Source: Pseudomonas viridiflava (GTDB lineage: Bacteria > Pseudomonadota > Gammaproteobacteria > Pseudomonadales > Pseudomonadaceae). From it: a stretch of 41,738 nucleotides of DNA. Numbering within the stretch: position 1 is the first letter of the stretch; every line of letters starts with the position of its first letter. The stretch covers positions 1 to 41,738 of the forward strand of contig NZ_UTBG01000148.1 in NCBI RefSeq assembly GCF_900580675.1, given 5' to 3'. The notes below the pieces were generated by a model. It was not told the DNA's origin, ran no database searches, and worked only from the letters and a program-made list of their open reading frames with translations. Made by a program: the position numbers and the translations under genes. Below are positions 7,681 through 15,779 of the stretch, piece by piece.

Positions 7681-9156
7681 TCAGTCTAATCCGCGGGGTA
7701 GCTGCAACGTCACCCGCAAACCTCCCTCGCGCAAATTCTGCAAACTCACCTCACCGCCATGGCTATGGGCAATATTGCGCGCGATGCCCAGCCCCAGGCC
7801 GTAGCCCTGCTGCTGGCCGGCCAGGCGAAAATGCGGCTCGAAGACCTGCTCCAGGCGCTGCTCCGGCACGCCGGGGCCTTCGTCGTCGACGTGCAGGATA
7901 AATTCCGCGCCGTCATCCTCGATGTGCAAATGCGCGTTCTGCCCGTACTTCAATGCATTGTCGATCAGGTTGCCGATGCAGCGTTTGAGCGCCAGCGGCT
8001 TGCCTGGATAAGTCGTCAGCGCGCGGCCGTGCTGGGTCACGCGGCCGTTGCCGTTGGGCGCCAGGTAAGGTTCCACCAGGCAATCGAGGACGTGGTTGAG
8101 GTCCACCGGCTCGATGTTCTCGTGGATATCGGTGTCTTTCACGCACTGCAGCGCGCCCTTCACCAGCAACTCCAACTCATCCAGGTCGCGGCCGAATTTG
8201 TTTTGCAGGTTCTCGTCTTCAAGCAGTTCCACGCGCAGGCGCAGGCGGGTAATCGGTGTGCGCAGGTCGTGGGAAATGGCGCTGAATAACTGGCTGCGCT
8301 CAGTCAGGTAACGGCTGATTCGCTCGCGCATGGCGTTGAACGCGCGGCCCACTTCCACCACTTCGCTGCCGCCGCCTTCGGCCACCGGCTCCACGTCCGC
8401 GCCCAGCGACATATCCCGCGCCGCCCGCGCCAGGCGCTTGAGCGGTCGGCTCTGCCAGTGCACCAACAGGCCGATAAACAGCAGCAGAAAGCCGCTGGTC
8501 AGTACGATAAACCACACCTGCTGGGACGGCAGGCCCTGTTCTTCAAGGCTGGTGTAGGGCTCGGGCAGCAGCGAGGCGATGTACAGCCATTCGCCGGGGG
8601 CGAGCTGGATCTGCGTGACCAGTACCGGCGGGTTCACCGGCTCCAGGGTCAGCGCGTAATGCGCCCAGGAGCGCGGCAGTTCATCGAGTTTCAGGCCGGC
8701 ATTGAAGATGCGCAGGTCTTCGGCGCTGACGAATTCCACCGAAATGTGCACGTCGGCGCCCAGGGTCTGGCGCAACACTTCATCCACCGCCACCAGGACC
8801 GCTTGCTTGCGCGGGGTTTCGGGCAATACCTCCATGTCCAGGGGGCGGTCATTGAGGGTCACCACAAACCGCGTGCCGCCCATGCTGCGTAGCTGGTCGA
8901 GAACCAATGGCCGATAAGCCACCGGCAACGAACGGAAATAACTCACGCTGGCAGTCATCGAATGCGCCAGGCTGCGGGCGCTGGTGACCAGGCCTTCGAG
9001 CTGGGTGGCGCGCAATTGCGAAACCCAGATCACGCTGGACAGCGCCTGGGCGACCAGCACGGCGAGCAAGGTCAGCAGCAGCATGCGCCCCAGCAGCGAG
9101 CGCGGCACGGGGAAGCGGCGGCGCTCGGTCAGGTGTTCAGTGGGCATTGCCGGCAA
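7681..9156 (-). CDS. gtrS: Glucose-responsive sensor histidine kinase GtrS
   Basis: A 491-residue inner-membrane kinase: TM1 at about 25-45, periplasmic domain, TM2 at about 215-235, HAMP, then HisKA with FSAISHDLRTPITRLR (His296) and HATPase (NLIDNALKYGQ, DEGPGVPEQR, GYGLGLGIARN). In P. aeruginosa, GtrS senses 2-ketogluconate or 6-phosphogluconate and signals to GltR to control glucose uptake. Identity rests on the edd-glk-gltR-gtrS order. It overlaps gltR by 20 bp; ATG 9147 is an alternative start. The usual downstream glucose ABC transporter and OprB genes are absent here: the next gene is a convergent AraC-type regulator. Confidence 0.87.
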   Translation of the reverse strand: MPAMPTEHLTERRRFPVPRSLLGRMLLLTLLAVLVAQALSSVIWVSQLRATQLEGLVTSARSLAHSMTASVSYFRSLPVAYRPLVLDQLRSMGGTRFVVTLNDRPLDMEVLPETPRKQAVLVAVDEVLRQTLGADVHISVEFVSAEDLRIFNAGLKLDELPRSWAHYALTLEPVNPPVLVTQIQLAPGEWLYIASLLPEPYTSLEEQGLPSQQVWFIVLTSGFLLLFIGLLVHWQSRPLKRLARAARDMSLGADVEPVAEGGGSEVVEVGRAFNAMRERISRYLTERSQLFSAISHDLRTPITRLRLRVELLEDENLQNKFGRDLDELELLVKGALQCVKDTDIHENIEPVDLNHVLDCLVEPYLAPNGNGRVTQHGRALTTYPGKPLALKRCIGNLIDNALKYGQNAHLHIEDDGAEFILHVDDEGPGVPEQRLEQVFEPHFRLAGQQQGYGLGLGIARNIAHSHGGEVSLQNLREGGLRVTLQLPRGLD

Positions 9157-9871
9157 CCACGCTGGCTGCCAGTTGGTAACCGCTGCCGCGCACGGTGCGG
9201 ATCAGCCTCGGAGGTTTTTCGGTGTCGCGCAGGCGTTGGCGCAGGCGGCTGACGGCCATGTCGACAATCCGGTCGAGCGGCATCAGGTCGCGGCCACGGG
9301 TGGCGTTTCCGATAGTGTCGCGGTCGAGGATTTGTTGTGGATGGTCGAGAAACAGCTTGAGCAAAGCGAAGTCGGCACCGGAGAGGATCACCTCTTCACC
9401 GTCAACGTGGAACAGCCGATGGCTGATCATGTCCAGGCGCCATTCATCGAACACCAGCACGTCACTGTTGCCGCTGCGCTCCTGGCCGAACTGGCAGCGG
9501 CGCAACAGGGCCTTGATGCGTGCCTGCAACTCGCGCGGGCTGAAAGGCTTGCCGATATAGTCATCGGCGCCCAGCTCCAGGCCGATCACGCGGTCGGCCT
9601 CGTCAGAACTGGCGGTGAGCATAATGATCGGCACCTGCGCCTGGCGCGGGTGCTGGCGGATCCAGCGGCAAAGGCTGAAACCGTCTTCGTCCGGCAACAT
9701 CACATCAAGGATGACCAGGTCGCACGGCGCCTCGTTCATCGCCTGGCGGAACCCCGCGCCGTCCGGCACGCCACGCACCTGGAAACCGGCACGACTGAGG
9801 TAGGTCTGCAGCAATTCGCGGATTTCCTGGTCGTCGTCGACGAGGAGAATCGATTTACTGATTACGCTCAC
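9137..9871 (-). CDS. gltR: OmpR-family response regulator GltR
   Basis: A 244-residue regulator. The receiver domain has VDDD at 11-14, phosphoacceptor Asp56 (VILDVMLP), and Lys in IGKPFSP. A winged-helix Trans_reg_C domain follows and ends in RTVRGSGYQLA. It starts with GTG 9871, preceded by an excellent AAGGAGG about 8 nt upstream. It is partner of the kinase whose gene overlaps its 3' end. In pseudomonads GltR controls glucose porin and ABC-transporter genes. It is probably transcribed with edd and glk, although a REP doublet at 9929-9999 lies between glk and gltR. Confidence 0.9.
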   Translation of the reverse strand: MSVISKSILLVDDDQEIRELLQTYLSRAGFQVRGVPDGAGFRQAMNEAPCDLVILDVMLPDEDGFSLCRWIRQHPRQAQVPIIMLTASSDEADRVIGLELGADDYIGKPFSPRELQARIKALLRRCQFGQERSGNSDVLVFDEWRLDMISHRLFHVDGEEVILSGADFALLKLFLDHPQQILDRDTIGNATRGRDLMPLDRIVDMAVSRLRQRLRDTEKPPRLIRTVRGSGYQLAASVVAGNAH

Positions 9872-9928
9872 GGGGTCCTCCTTGTTGTTATGGCCAAGCT
9901 TAAGTCATTTGTTGCTCTCAAGGGCCCC

Positions 9929-9999
9929 TTCGCAGGCAAGCCAGCTCCCACCTTTTGAAACGCATTCCAAGTGTGGGAGCTGGCTTGCCTGCGATGGGG
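9929..9999. repeat. REP doublet, GCTGGCTTGCCTGCGATG form
   Basis: Two REP units in opposite orientation (CGCAGGCAAGCCAGCTCCCA, then GTGGGAGCTGGCTTGCCTGC) placed tail-out around a short AT-richer spacer, between glk and gltR. Inside an operon, such an element can stabilise or attenuate part of the transcript. Confidence 0.88.
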
Positions 10000-10009
10000 C
10001 CATTATGGC

Positions 10010-10966
10010 CTAAGCAAAAGCCTGCTCAAGCGCCACACCCGCCCCGGTCAAGCCGGAATACGGCGCGGTCACCAACCACACCGGAATGCCTTTGAAGTAG
10101 TCGCTCATGCAGCCTTTGTCACTGAAGCTTTCGGCAAAGCCGCTGTTGATAAAGAAGTCGGCAAACCTCGGTATCACCCCGCCCACGATATACACACCAC
10201 CGCGCCCACCGGTGGTCAGCACATTATTGCCGGCAACCCGACCCAGCCAGATGCTGAACTGGTTCAAGACTTCCATGGCGATCGGGTCACCGGCCAAGCC
10301 CGCTGCCGTAATGGCTTCGGGGGTGTCCAGCACCGGGGTATGCCCGTCCACCGCGCAAATCGCCCGGTACACGCGCGGCAAGCCGCCACCGCTCAAGGCC
10401 GTCTCGGCACTGACGTGGCCGATCTCAGTGTAGATGTGCTGCCACAGCTGGGTTTCACGCGGGCTGCTCAGGGGCAGGTCGACATGCCCGCCCTCCCCCG
10501 GCAATGCGGAAAAACGCCCCGCGCCGAGGTCCAGCAGTGTGCCGACACCCAGGCCGGTGCCCGGACCGATCACCACCGCCGGGCGCAATGGTTCCGGGGT
10601 GCCTTCGCAGACTACGCGGAATTCATCCGGCTGCAGGCGGGTCATGCCCAGGGCCATGGCCGTGAAGTCATTGACCAGCAACAGCTCGTCTACCTGCAAC
10701 GTCTTGCAAAACTCGGTCTTGCTCAGGCGCCAGTGATTGTTGGTGAACTTGAATTCATCCCCACTCACCGGCCCGGCGACCGACAGGCACACCGCACCGA
10801 TGTCACCGATTTCCAGGCCTTCTTCCTTGAGGTAAGCCTTGATCGCGTCCTCAGGGCATTGGTGATCCGCCGTGGCGTGCACCCGGATCGAATGCAGCGC
10901 CTGATCCCGCCACAACGCAAAACGGGCGTTGGTTCCCCCGATATCACCGACCAGCGCTAACTTCAC
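10010..10966 (-). CDS. glk: Glucokinase
   Basis: ATP-dependent glucokinase of the bacterial Glk (ROK-unrelated) type, 318 residues. It phosphorylates cytoplasmic glucose to glucose-6-phosphate for the Entner-Doudoroff route. Motifs: phosphate loop [12 protein letters not shown] at 8-19, [12 protein letters not shown] containing the catalytic Asp, [13 protein letters not shown], and the GEGGHVDLP block; the adenosine motif [11 protein letters not shown] is near the C terminus. It overlaps the end of edd by 4 bp (ATGA), indicating translational coupling. Confidence 0.96.
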   Translation of the reverse strand: MKLALVGDIGGTNARFALWRDQALHSIRVHATADHQCPEDAIKAYLKEEGLEIGDIGAVCLSVAGPVSGDEFKFTNNHWRLSKTEFCKTLQVDELLLVNDFTAMALGMTRLQPDEFRVVCEGTPEPLRPAVVIGPGTGLGVGTLLDLGAGRFSALPGEGGHVDLPLSSPRETQLWQHIYTEIGHVSAETALSGGGLPRVYRAICAVDGHTPVLDTPEAITAAGLAGDPIAMEVLNQFSIWLGRVAGNNVLTTGGRGGVYIVGGVIPRFADFFINSGFAESFSDKGCMSDYFKGIPVWLVTAPYSGLTGAGVALEQAFA

Positions 10967-12789
10967 TTAAGCGTCTCCAAGGCAGAGGTAAAGGCGCTGG
11001 CGCCCTGCTCTGCGGAGCTTGCGGCCAAGCGCATAAATGCAAACAGCTCGCGACCGGCCCCCACGTTATTGCCCAACAGGCCCATGGCAGGCGCGCGCGC
11101 TGCAAATTCTTCGGCGTCCACCTTAAGCTCCAAGGTGCCTTTGACGCCATCTACGCGAATGATATCGCCATCTTTGACCCGCGCCAGCGGCCCGCCGCTC
11201 TGGGCTTCGGGGTTGACGTGGATCGCGGCGGGGATCTTACCCGAGGCGCCGGACATCCGCCCGTCTGTCACCAATGCCACTTTGAAGCCACGGTCCTGCA
11301 ACACGCCGAGGAACGGGGTCATCTTGTGCAGTTCCGGCATGCCGTTGGAACGCGGGCCTTGGAAGCGCATCACTGCGACGAAGTCTTTTTCCAGCTGGCC
11401 GGCCTTGAATGCATCGGCCAGGTCCTGCTGGTCCTGGAACACTACCGCCGGTGCTTCGACGATCTGATGCTCCGGCGCCACGGCCGAGACCTTCATCACG
11501 CCACGGCCCAGGTTGCCTTCCATCACGCGCAAGCCGCCCTCCGGCGAGAACGCACGGGCCACGGGGCGCAGGATGGTTTCGTCGAGGCTTTCGATAGGGC
11601 CATCGCGCCAGATCAGCTCGCCGTCGACCAGGAACGGCTCCTGGGTATAGCGGCTCAGGCCCTTGCCGGCCACGGTGTTGACGTCTTCATGCAGCAGGCC
11701 GGCTTCGAGCAGCTCGCGGATCAGGAACGACATGCCGCCCGCCGCCTGGAAGTGGTTAATGTCGGCCTTGCCGTTCGGGTAGACGTGGGACAGGGTCGGC
11801 ACCACCTCGGAGAGGTCGGCCATGTCGTCCCAGGTGAGGATGATGCCGGCGGACATGGCGATGGCCGGCATGTGCAGGGTGTGGTTGGTGGAACCGCCGG
11901 TGGCGTTGAGGGCGATGATGGAGTTGACGATGGATTTCTCGTCGACGATTTCGCCGATCGGCGTGAAGTTGCCGTTGGCCTTGGTCAGGCGCGTGACCTG
12001 GTGCGCGGCCTCGCGGGTCAGCGCGTCACGCAGCGGCGTGTACGGGTTGACGAACGAGGCGCCCGGCAGGTGCAGGCCCATCACTTCCATCAGCAGTTGG
12101 TTGGTATTGGCGGTGCCGTAGAAGGTGCAGGTGCCGGGGCTGTGGTAGGACTTCATCTCCGATTCCAGCAGCTCTTCGCGGGTGGCCTTGCCTTCGGCGT
12201 AGCGCTGGCGCACGTCGGCTTTCTGCTTGTTGGAGATGCCCGACGGCATCGGGCCGCCCGGGACGAAAATCATCGGCAGGTGGCCGTAGCGCAGCGCGCC
12301 CATCATCAGGCCCGGGACGATTTTGTCGCAGATTCCGAGCATCAACGCCGCGTCGAACATGTTGTGGGACAGCGCTACCGCCGTGGACATGGCGATGACT
12401 TCGCGGCTGAGCAGGCTCAGCTCCATGCCGGGCTCGCCCTGGGTCACGCCGTCGCACATGGCGGGGGTGCCGCCGGCGAACTGGCCGACCGAGCCGACTT
12501 CGCGCAGGGCTTCCTTGATCTGTTCGGGGAAATATTGATACGGCTGGTGCGCCGAGAGCATGTCGTTATATGACGAAACAATTGCCACGTTGGCGGCATT
12601 CATCATTCGCAGACTATTTTTATCTTCAGTGCCGCAACCGGCCACGCCGTGGGCGAAGTTGGCGCATTGCAGCTTACCGCGCATCGGGCCGTCGCTGGCG
12701 GCGCCGCGAATGAGCGCAAGGTAAGCCTCGCGGGTTGCACGACTGCGGGCGATAAGCCGTTCGGTGACCTCAATTACGCGGGGATGCAT
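10963..12789 (-). CDS. edd: 6-phosphogluconate dehydratase
   Basis: Converts 6-phosphogluconate to 2-keto-3-deoxy-6-phosphogluconate, the first committed step of the Entner-Doudoroff pathway. It has 608 residues, the normal length for the IlvD/Edd family. Candidate iron-sulfur ligands are Cys52 (VAGCGTEDK), Cys154 ([10 protein letters not shown]) and Cys221 (SPGTCTFYG). The [17 protein letters not shown] signature near the C terminus is intact. It is the first gene of edd-glk-gltR-gtrS. A HexR-type operator at 12910-12924 lies upstream in the region shared with gap, consistent with derepression by KDPG. Confidence 0.96.
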   Translation of the reverse strand: MHPRVIEVTERLIARSRATREAYLALIRGAASDGPMRGKLQCANFAHGVAGCGTEDKNSLRMMNAANVAIVSSYNDMLSAHQPYQYFPEQIKEALREVGSVGQFAGGTPAMCDGVTQGEPGMELSLLSREVIAMSTAVALSHNMFDAALMLGICDKIVPGLMMGALRYGHLPMIFVPGGPMPSGISNKQKADVRQRYAEGKATREELLESEMKSYHSPGTCTFYGTANTNQLLMEVMGLHLPGASFVNPYTPLRDALTREAAHQVTRLTKANGNFTPIGEIVDEKSIVNSIIALNATGGSTNHTLHMPAIAMSAGIILTWDDMADLSEVVPTLSHVYPNGKADINHFQAAGGMSFLIRELLEAGLLHEDVNTVAGKGLSRYTQEPFLVDGELIWRDGPIESLDETILRPVARAFSPEGGLRVMEGNLGRGVMKVSAVAPEHQIVEAPAVVFQDQQDLADAFKAGQLEKDFVAVMRFQGPRSNGMPELHKMTPFLGVLQDRGFKVALVTDGRMSGASGKIPAAIHVNPEAQSGGPLARVKDGDIIRVDGVKGTLELKVDAEEFAARAPAMGLLGNNVGAGRELFAFMRLAASSAEQGASAFTSALETLK

Positions 12790-12909
12790 GTATAGAACTC
12801 CAGGCTAACGGATGTGGCGACCTGAGTGTCTATGCTGATCAAACGCCCGCAGCTCATGGGATGGCAGGGAGTCGTTTGGATCATCGGACCAGTTGATTCA
12901 GGTCACTCG

Positions 12910-12924
12910 TTGTAGATTGAACAA
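12910..12924. promoter_or_regulatory. HexR-type operator, edd-proximal
   Basis: TTGTAGATTGAACAA matches TTGT-N7-ACAA, the published HexR target in P. putida. It is one of two such sites in the 221-bp edd-gap intergenic region and the nearer to edd. HexR itself is not encoded in this window. Confidence 0.72.
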
Positions 12925-12971
12925 AATATTGCCACTAAAAAGGCTTGTTTTCTATTTTTATGCGAATAATC

Positions 12972-12986
12972 TTGTAATTCTTACAA
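12972..12986. promoter_or_regulatory. HexR-type operator, gap-proximal
   Basis: TTGTAATTCTTACAA matches TTGT-N7-ACAA and is nearly a perfect dyad. It lies 25 bp upstream of the gap start codon, where a bound repressor could block initiation. Its centre is 62 bp from that of the edd-proximal site. Confidence 0.75.
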
Positions 12987-13010
12987 CAAATCGACGACAG
13001 GCACTTTCCA

Positions 13011-14012
13011 ATGACTCTTCGTATCGCAATCAATGGTTTTGGCCGTATCGGCCGTAATGTCCTGCGCGCACTGTATACCCAAGGCTACCGCCAGGATTTG
13101 CAGATCGTCGCCATCAATGATCTGGGCGACAGTTCGATCAATGCCCACCTGCTCAAATACGACACCGTACATGGCACTTTCGAAGCAGAGGTCGCCCACG
13201 ATCAGGAAAGCCTGACCGTCAATGGTGACCGGATTGCCGTCAGCGCTATTCGCAACCCGGCGGACCTGCCGTGGGCTGCGCACAAGATCGACGTGGTGTT
13301 CGAATGCACCGGCCTGTTCACCGACCGTGACAAGGCTGCCGCCCATATTACTGCCGGCGCGCGCAAGGTGATCATCTCGGCCCCGGCCAAAGGCGCGGAT
13401 GCCACGGTGGTTTACGGGGTAAACCATGACATTTTGCGTCAATCCCACCAGATCATCTCCAACGCATCGTGCACCACCAACTGCCTGGCGCCGATCGCCC
13501 AGGTGCTGCACCGCGAGCTGGGCATTGAAAGCGGCTTGATGACCACCATTCACGCCTACACCAACGACCAGAACCTGACCGACGTCTACCACACCGACCC
13601 GTACCGCGCGCGTTCGGCCACCCAGAACATGATCCCGAGCAAGACCGGCGCCGCCGAAGCGGTAGGCCTGGTGCTGCCGGAACTGGCGGGCAAGCTGACC
13701 GGCATGGCCGTGCGTGTGCCGGTGATCAACGTGTCGCTGGTCGACCTCACCGTTCAGTTGAAGAAAGAAGCCACGGCCGATGAGGTCAACGCGCTGCTGA
13801 AAGAAGCCAGCCAGCACTCGAAAATCCTCGGCTACAACACCTTGCCGCTGGTTTCGAGTGACTTCAACCATAACCCGCTGTCGTCGATTTTCGACGCCAA
13901 CCACACCAAGGCCAGCGGCAAGCTGCTGAAAGTGCTGGCCTGGTACGACAACGAGTGGGGCTTCTCCAACCGCATGCTGGATAACTGCCTGGCGCTCTGC
14001 AACGCCGAGTAA
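13011..14012 (+). CDS. gap: Glyceraldehyde-3-phosphate dehydrogenase, type I
   Basis: A 333-residue NAD-dependent GAPDH. The Rossmann motif [14 protein letters not shown] is at 7-20 and Asp37 in AINDLGD favours NAD. The catalytic [12 protein letters not shown] has Cys154, with His181 in IHAYTND. It oxidises glyceraldehyde-3-phosphate produced by the KDPG split, so divergence from edd with shared HexR sites makes physiological sense. Pseudomonads have several GAPDH genes; this is the edd-linked one. ATG 13011 is the obvious start. Confidence 0.96.
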   Translation: MTLRIAINGFGRIGRNVLRALYTQGYRQDLQIVAINDLGDSSINAHLLKYDTVHGTFEAEVAHDQESLTVNGDRIAVSAIRNPADLPWAAHKIDVVFECTGLFTDRDKAAAHITAGARKVIISAPAKGADATVVYGVNHDILRQSHQIISNASCTTNCLAPIAQVLHRELGIESGLMTTIHAYTNDQNLTDVYHTDPYRARSATQNMIPSKTGAAEAVGLVLPELAGKLTGMAVRVPVINVSLVDLTVQLKKEATADEVNALLKEASQHSKILGYNTLPLVSSDFNHNPLSSIFDANHTKASGKLLKVLAWYDNEWGFSNRMLDNCLALCNAE

Positions 14013-14056
14013 GCCCAGTGCATGGCTCACAGAAATAGCCACTTGCCATTTCAGTT

Positions 14057-14075
14057 GATGATAAGCATTATCATT
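14057..14075. promoter_or_regulatory. Fur box upstream of the ECF sigma gene
   Basis: GATGATAAGCATTATCATT. The 15-bp core at 14059-14073 (TGATAAGCATTATCA) matches TGATAATNATTATCA at 14 of 15 positions, counting N. It lies 26 bp upstream of the GTG start of the sigma factor, so iron-loaded Fur should repress the heme-uptake locus. Confidence 0.85.
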
Positions 14076-14100
14076 AACTGCAAATCGGTCTGGTATCACT

Positions 14101-14619
14101 GTGAGCCAATCTCGCTTCAACCAAGTCTTTCTCACCCAACGGGTGATTCTGCTACGCACCTTGCAGCGGATGGTGAATAACCACAGCACCGCCGAGGACC
14201 TGTTGCAGGAAACCTACCTGCGCGTCACCCGGGCCCTCAGCGAGCGGCCGATCGATCACCTCGAACCTTTCGTCTACCAGACCGCGCGCAACCTTGCGCT
14301 GGACCACCTGCGCTCGCGTCGGATTCAAGCCCGCACGCTGCAGGAAGATGTCCCGCTGGACGTCCTGCAAAGCGTCGCCGCCCCCATCAGCACACCCGAA
14401 GATGCGACCCAGGCCGAACAATTGCTTGAGCACTTGAGTGTCAGCCTCGGCCAGTTGAGCGCCCGCCAACAACAGATCTTCATCCTCAGCCGCCTCCACG
14501 GTTGCAGCTACCAGGAGATTGCCGATCAGTTGCAAGTGTCCTTGAGCACCGTGCAAAAGGAACTGAAGTTGATCATGGCCATCTGTGTAGGTGTGGCCGA
14601 AAGGCTGGATCGGCCTTAA
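14101..14619 (+). CDS. ECF sigma factor, FecI/HxuI-like
   Basis: A 172-residue iron-starvation ECF sigma factor. Region 2 (RTLQRMVNNHSTAEDLLQET ... YQTARNLALDHLR) and region 4 (LSARQQQIFILSRLHGCSYQEIADQLQVSLSTVQKEL) are both clear. It starts with GTG 14101, shortly after the Fur box. The following genes encode the FecR-like anti-sigma factor and a receptor with an N-terminal signalling domain, the standard cell-surface-signalling trio. The presence of heme oxygenase and a heme-type receptor suggests heme as inducer, as for HxuI or HasI; I cannot assign it to either by name. Confidence 0.9.
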   Translation: MSQSRFNQVFLTQRVILLRTLQRMVNNHSTAEDLLQETYLRVTRALSERPIDHLEPFVYQTARNLALDHLRSRRIQARTLQEDVPLDVLQSVAAPISTPEDATQAEQLLEHLSVSLGQLSARQQQIFILSRLHGCSYQEIADQLQVSLSTVQKELKLIMAICVGVAERLDRP

Positions 14620-14693
14620 GCTTCAGCCGACAGATATGCCGAACCAAGCTGTAGGAAAGAAGAACAGAACGTGGCGAAGACCCGAGGAACACC

Positions 14694-15662
14694 GTGACGG
14701 ACCCGAATAAACTGCGCCCCCATGAGCTGGCTCATGAGGTGCTGCAAGACGTGGCTATGGATCAGGCCCTCGATTGGCTGATCGCCTTGCAGTGCCCGCA
14801 GCCTGGGCAGCAGGCCGAATTCGAAGCCTGGCTGGCCCAGGACCCCGCTCACGTTCACGCCTTCGCCAAGGCCCAGGCCGCCTGGGGCGGCGCGCCGGTG
14901 CACAGCGCCGCTGTCGCCCTCGCCGCGCCGCGCAAACCCAGCCTTATGCGCCGCCTCCGGCCGCATTGGAAACCGCTGGCTACCGCCGCCGTGCTGTTGA
15001 TCGGCCTGTTCAGCTTCAGCAACCTGCCGGTGCGCCTGCAAGCCGACCACCTCACCGTGGTGGGTGAACGCCAGCGCCTGCAACTGGACGACGGCTCCAA
15101 CGTGTTGCTGAACACCAACTCGGCGTTTTCCAGCAGCATCAAGGACCACCAGCGCATCGCCCGCCTGTACCAGGGCGAAGCGTTTTTCGACATCGTGCCC
15201 GACCATGGCCTGCCCCTGGAAATCGACGCCGGCCCGGTGCGCGCCAGCGTGCGCGATACCGCCTTTGCCGTGCGCTACCTCAATGGCGAAGCCCAGGTGC
15301 AAGTGCAGCGCGGGGATGTGGACCTGAGCAACACCTTCGACGATGCACGCGTGCGCCTGAGTGCCGGTGAAAGTATCCGCATCGGGCCCAAGGGTTTTGG
15401 CCAACCGGCCAAGCTCGATGCCACCAAGGACCTGGCCTGGGTACAGGGCCGGCTGATTTTCGAAAACTGCCCGATGAGCGAAGTGCTCGCCGAGCTGCGC
15501 CGCTATTACCCCGGCTGGATCGTCAACACCAACGACACGCTCGCCAGCGTGGCGGTCACCGGCAATTACCGCCTCGACCAACCGTTGGACGTGGTGCGCT
15601 CGCTGGCGCACATCACTTCGGCCAAGTTGTCGGAATACCCCGCGCTGGTCATCCTGAACTAA
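14694..15662 (+). CDS. FecR-family transmembrane anti-sigma factor
   Basis: A 322-residue inner-membrane regulator linking the receptor to the sigma factor. It has a cytoplasmic N domain with the DUF4880-like DQALDWLIALQCPQPG...FEAWLAQDPAH motif, one transmembrane helix at about 98-115, and a periplasmic FecR domain (GERQRLQLDDGSNVLLNTNSA, RGDVDLS). The C-terminal segment (LPMSEV-like AEL...YYPGWI...VTGNYRL) is a short secretin-like domain that would contact the receptor. It starts at GTG 14694 after GAGGAAC, 74 bp downstream of the sigma gene. Confidence 0.92.
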   Translation: MTDPNKLRPHELAHEVLQDVAMDQALDWLIALQCPQPGQQAEFEAWLAQDPAHVHAFAKAQAAWGGAPVHSAAVALAAPRKPSLMRRLRPHWKPLATAAVLLIGLFSFSNLPVRLQADHLTVVGERQRLQLDDGSNVLLNTNSAFSSSIKDHQRIARLYQGEAFFDIVPDHGLPLEIDAGPVRASVRDTAFAVRYLNGEAQVQVQRGDVDLSNTFDDARVRLSAGESIRIGPKGFGQPAKLDATKDLAWVQGRLIFENCPMSEVLAELRRYYPGWIVNTNDTLASVAVTGNYRLDQPLDVVRSLAHITSAKLSEYPALVILN

Positions 15663-15663
15663 A

Positions 15664-15678
15664 TGAGAATTATTTTTA
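15664..15678. promoter_or_regulatory. Possible weak Fur box before the heme receptor
   Basis: TGAGAATTATTTTTA, just past the anti-sigma stop codon, matches the 15-bp Fur core at 12 positions, counting N. It could add iron control to the receptor; the 117-bp gap would also hold the sigma-factor-dependent promoter, which I could not pinpoint. Confidence 0.4.
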
Positions 15679-15779
15679 CTCGATAGCGATCGACGGTACG
15701 TCTCGTCTTAGCCAATGCAACTGATTCCTATTTGATTCGGTTCGCAACTATAAGATTCGTACCTTCCGGAGCGCTCTCG

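Noticed and set aside
12981..14189. A 402-codon minus-strand frame over gap
   Set aside because: It covers the whole of gap and part of the sigma-factor gene in antisense and has no domain features or ribosome site; it is a shadow.
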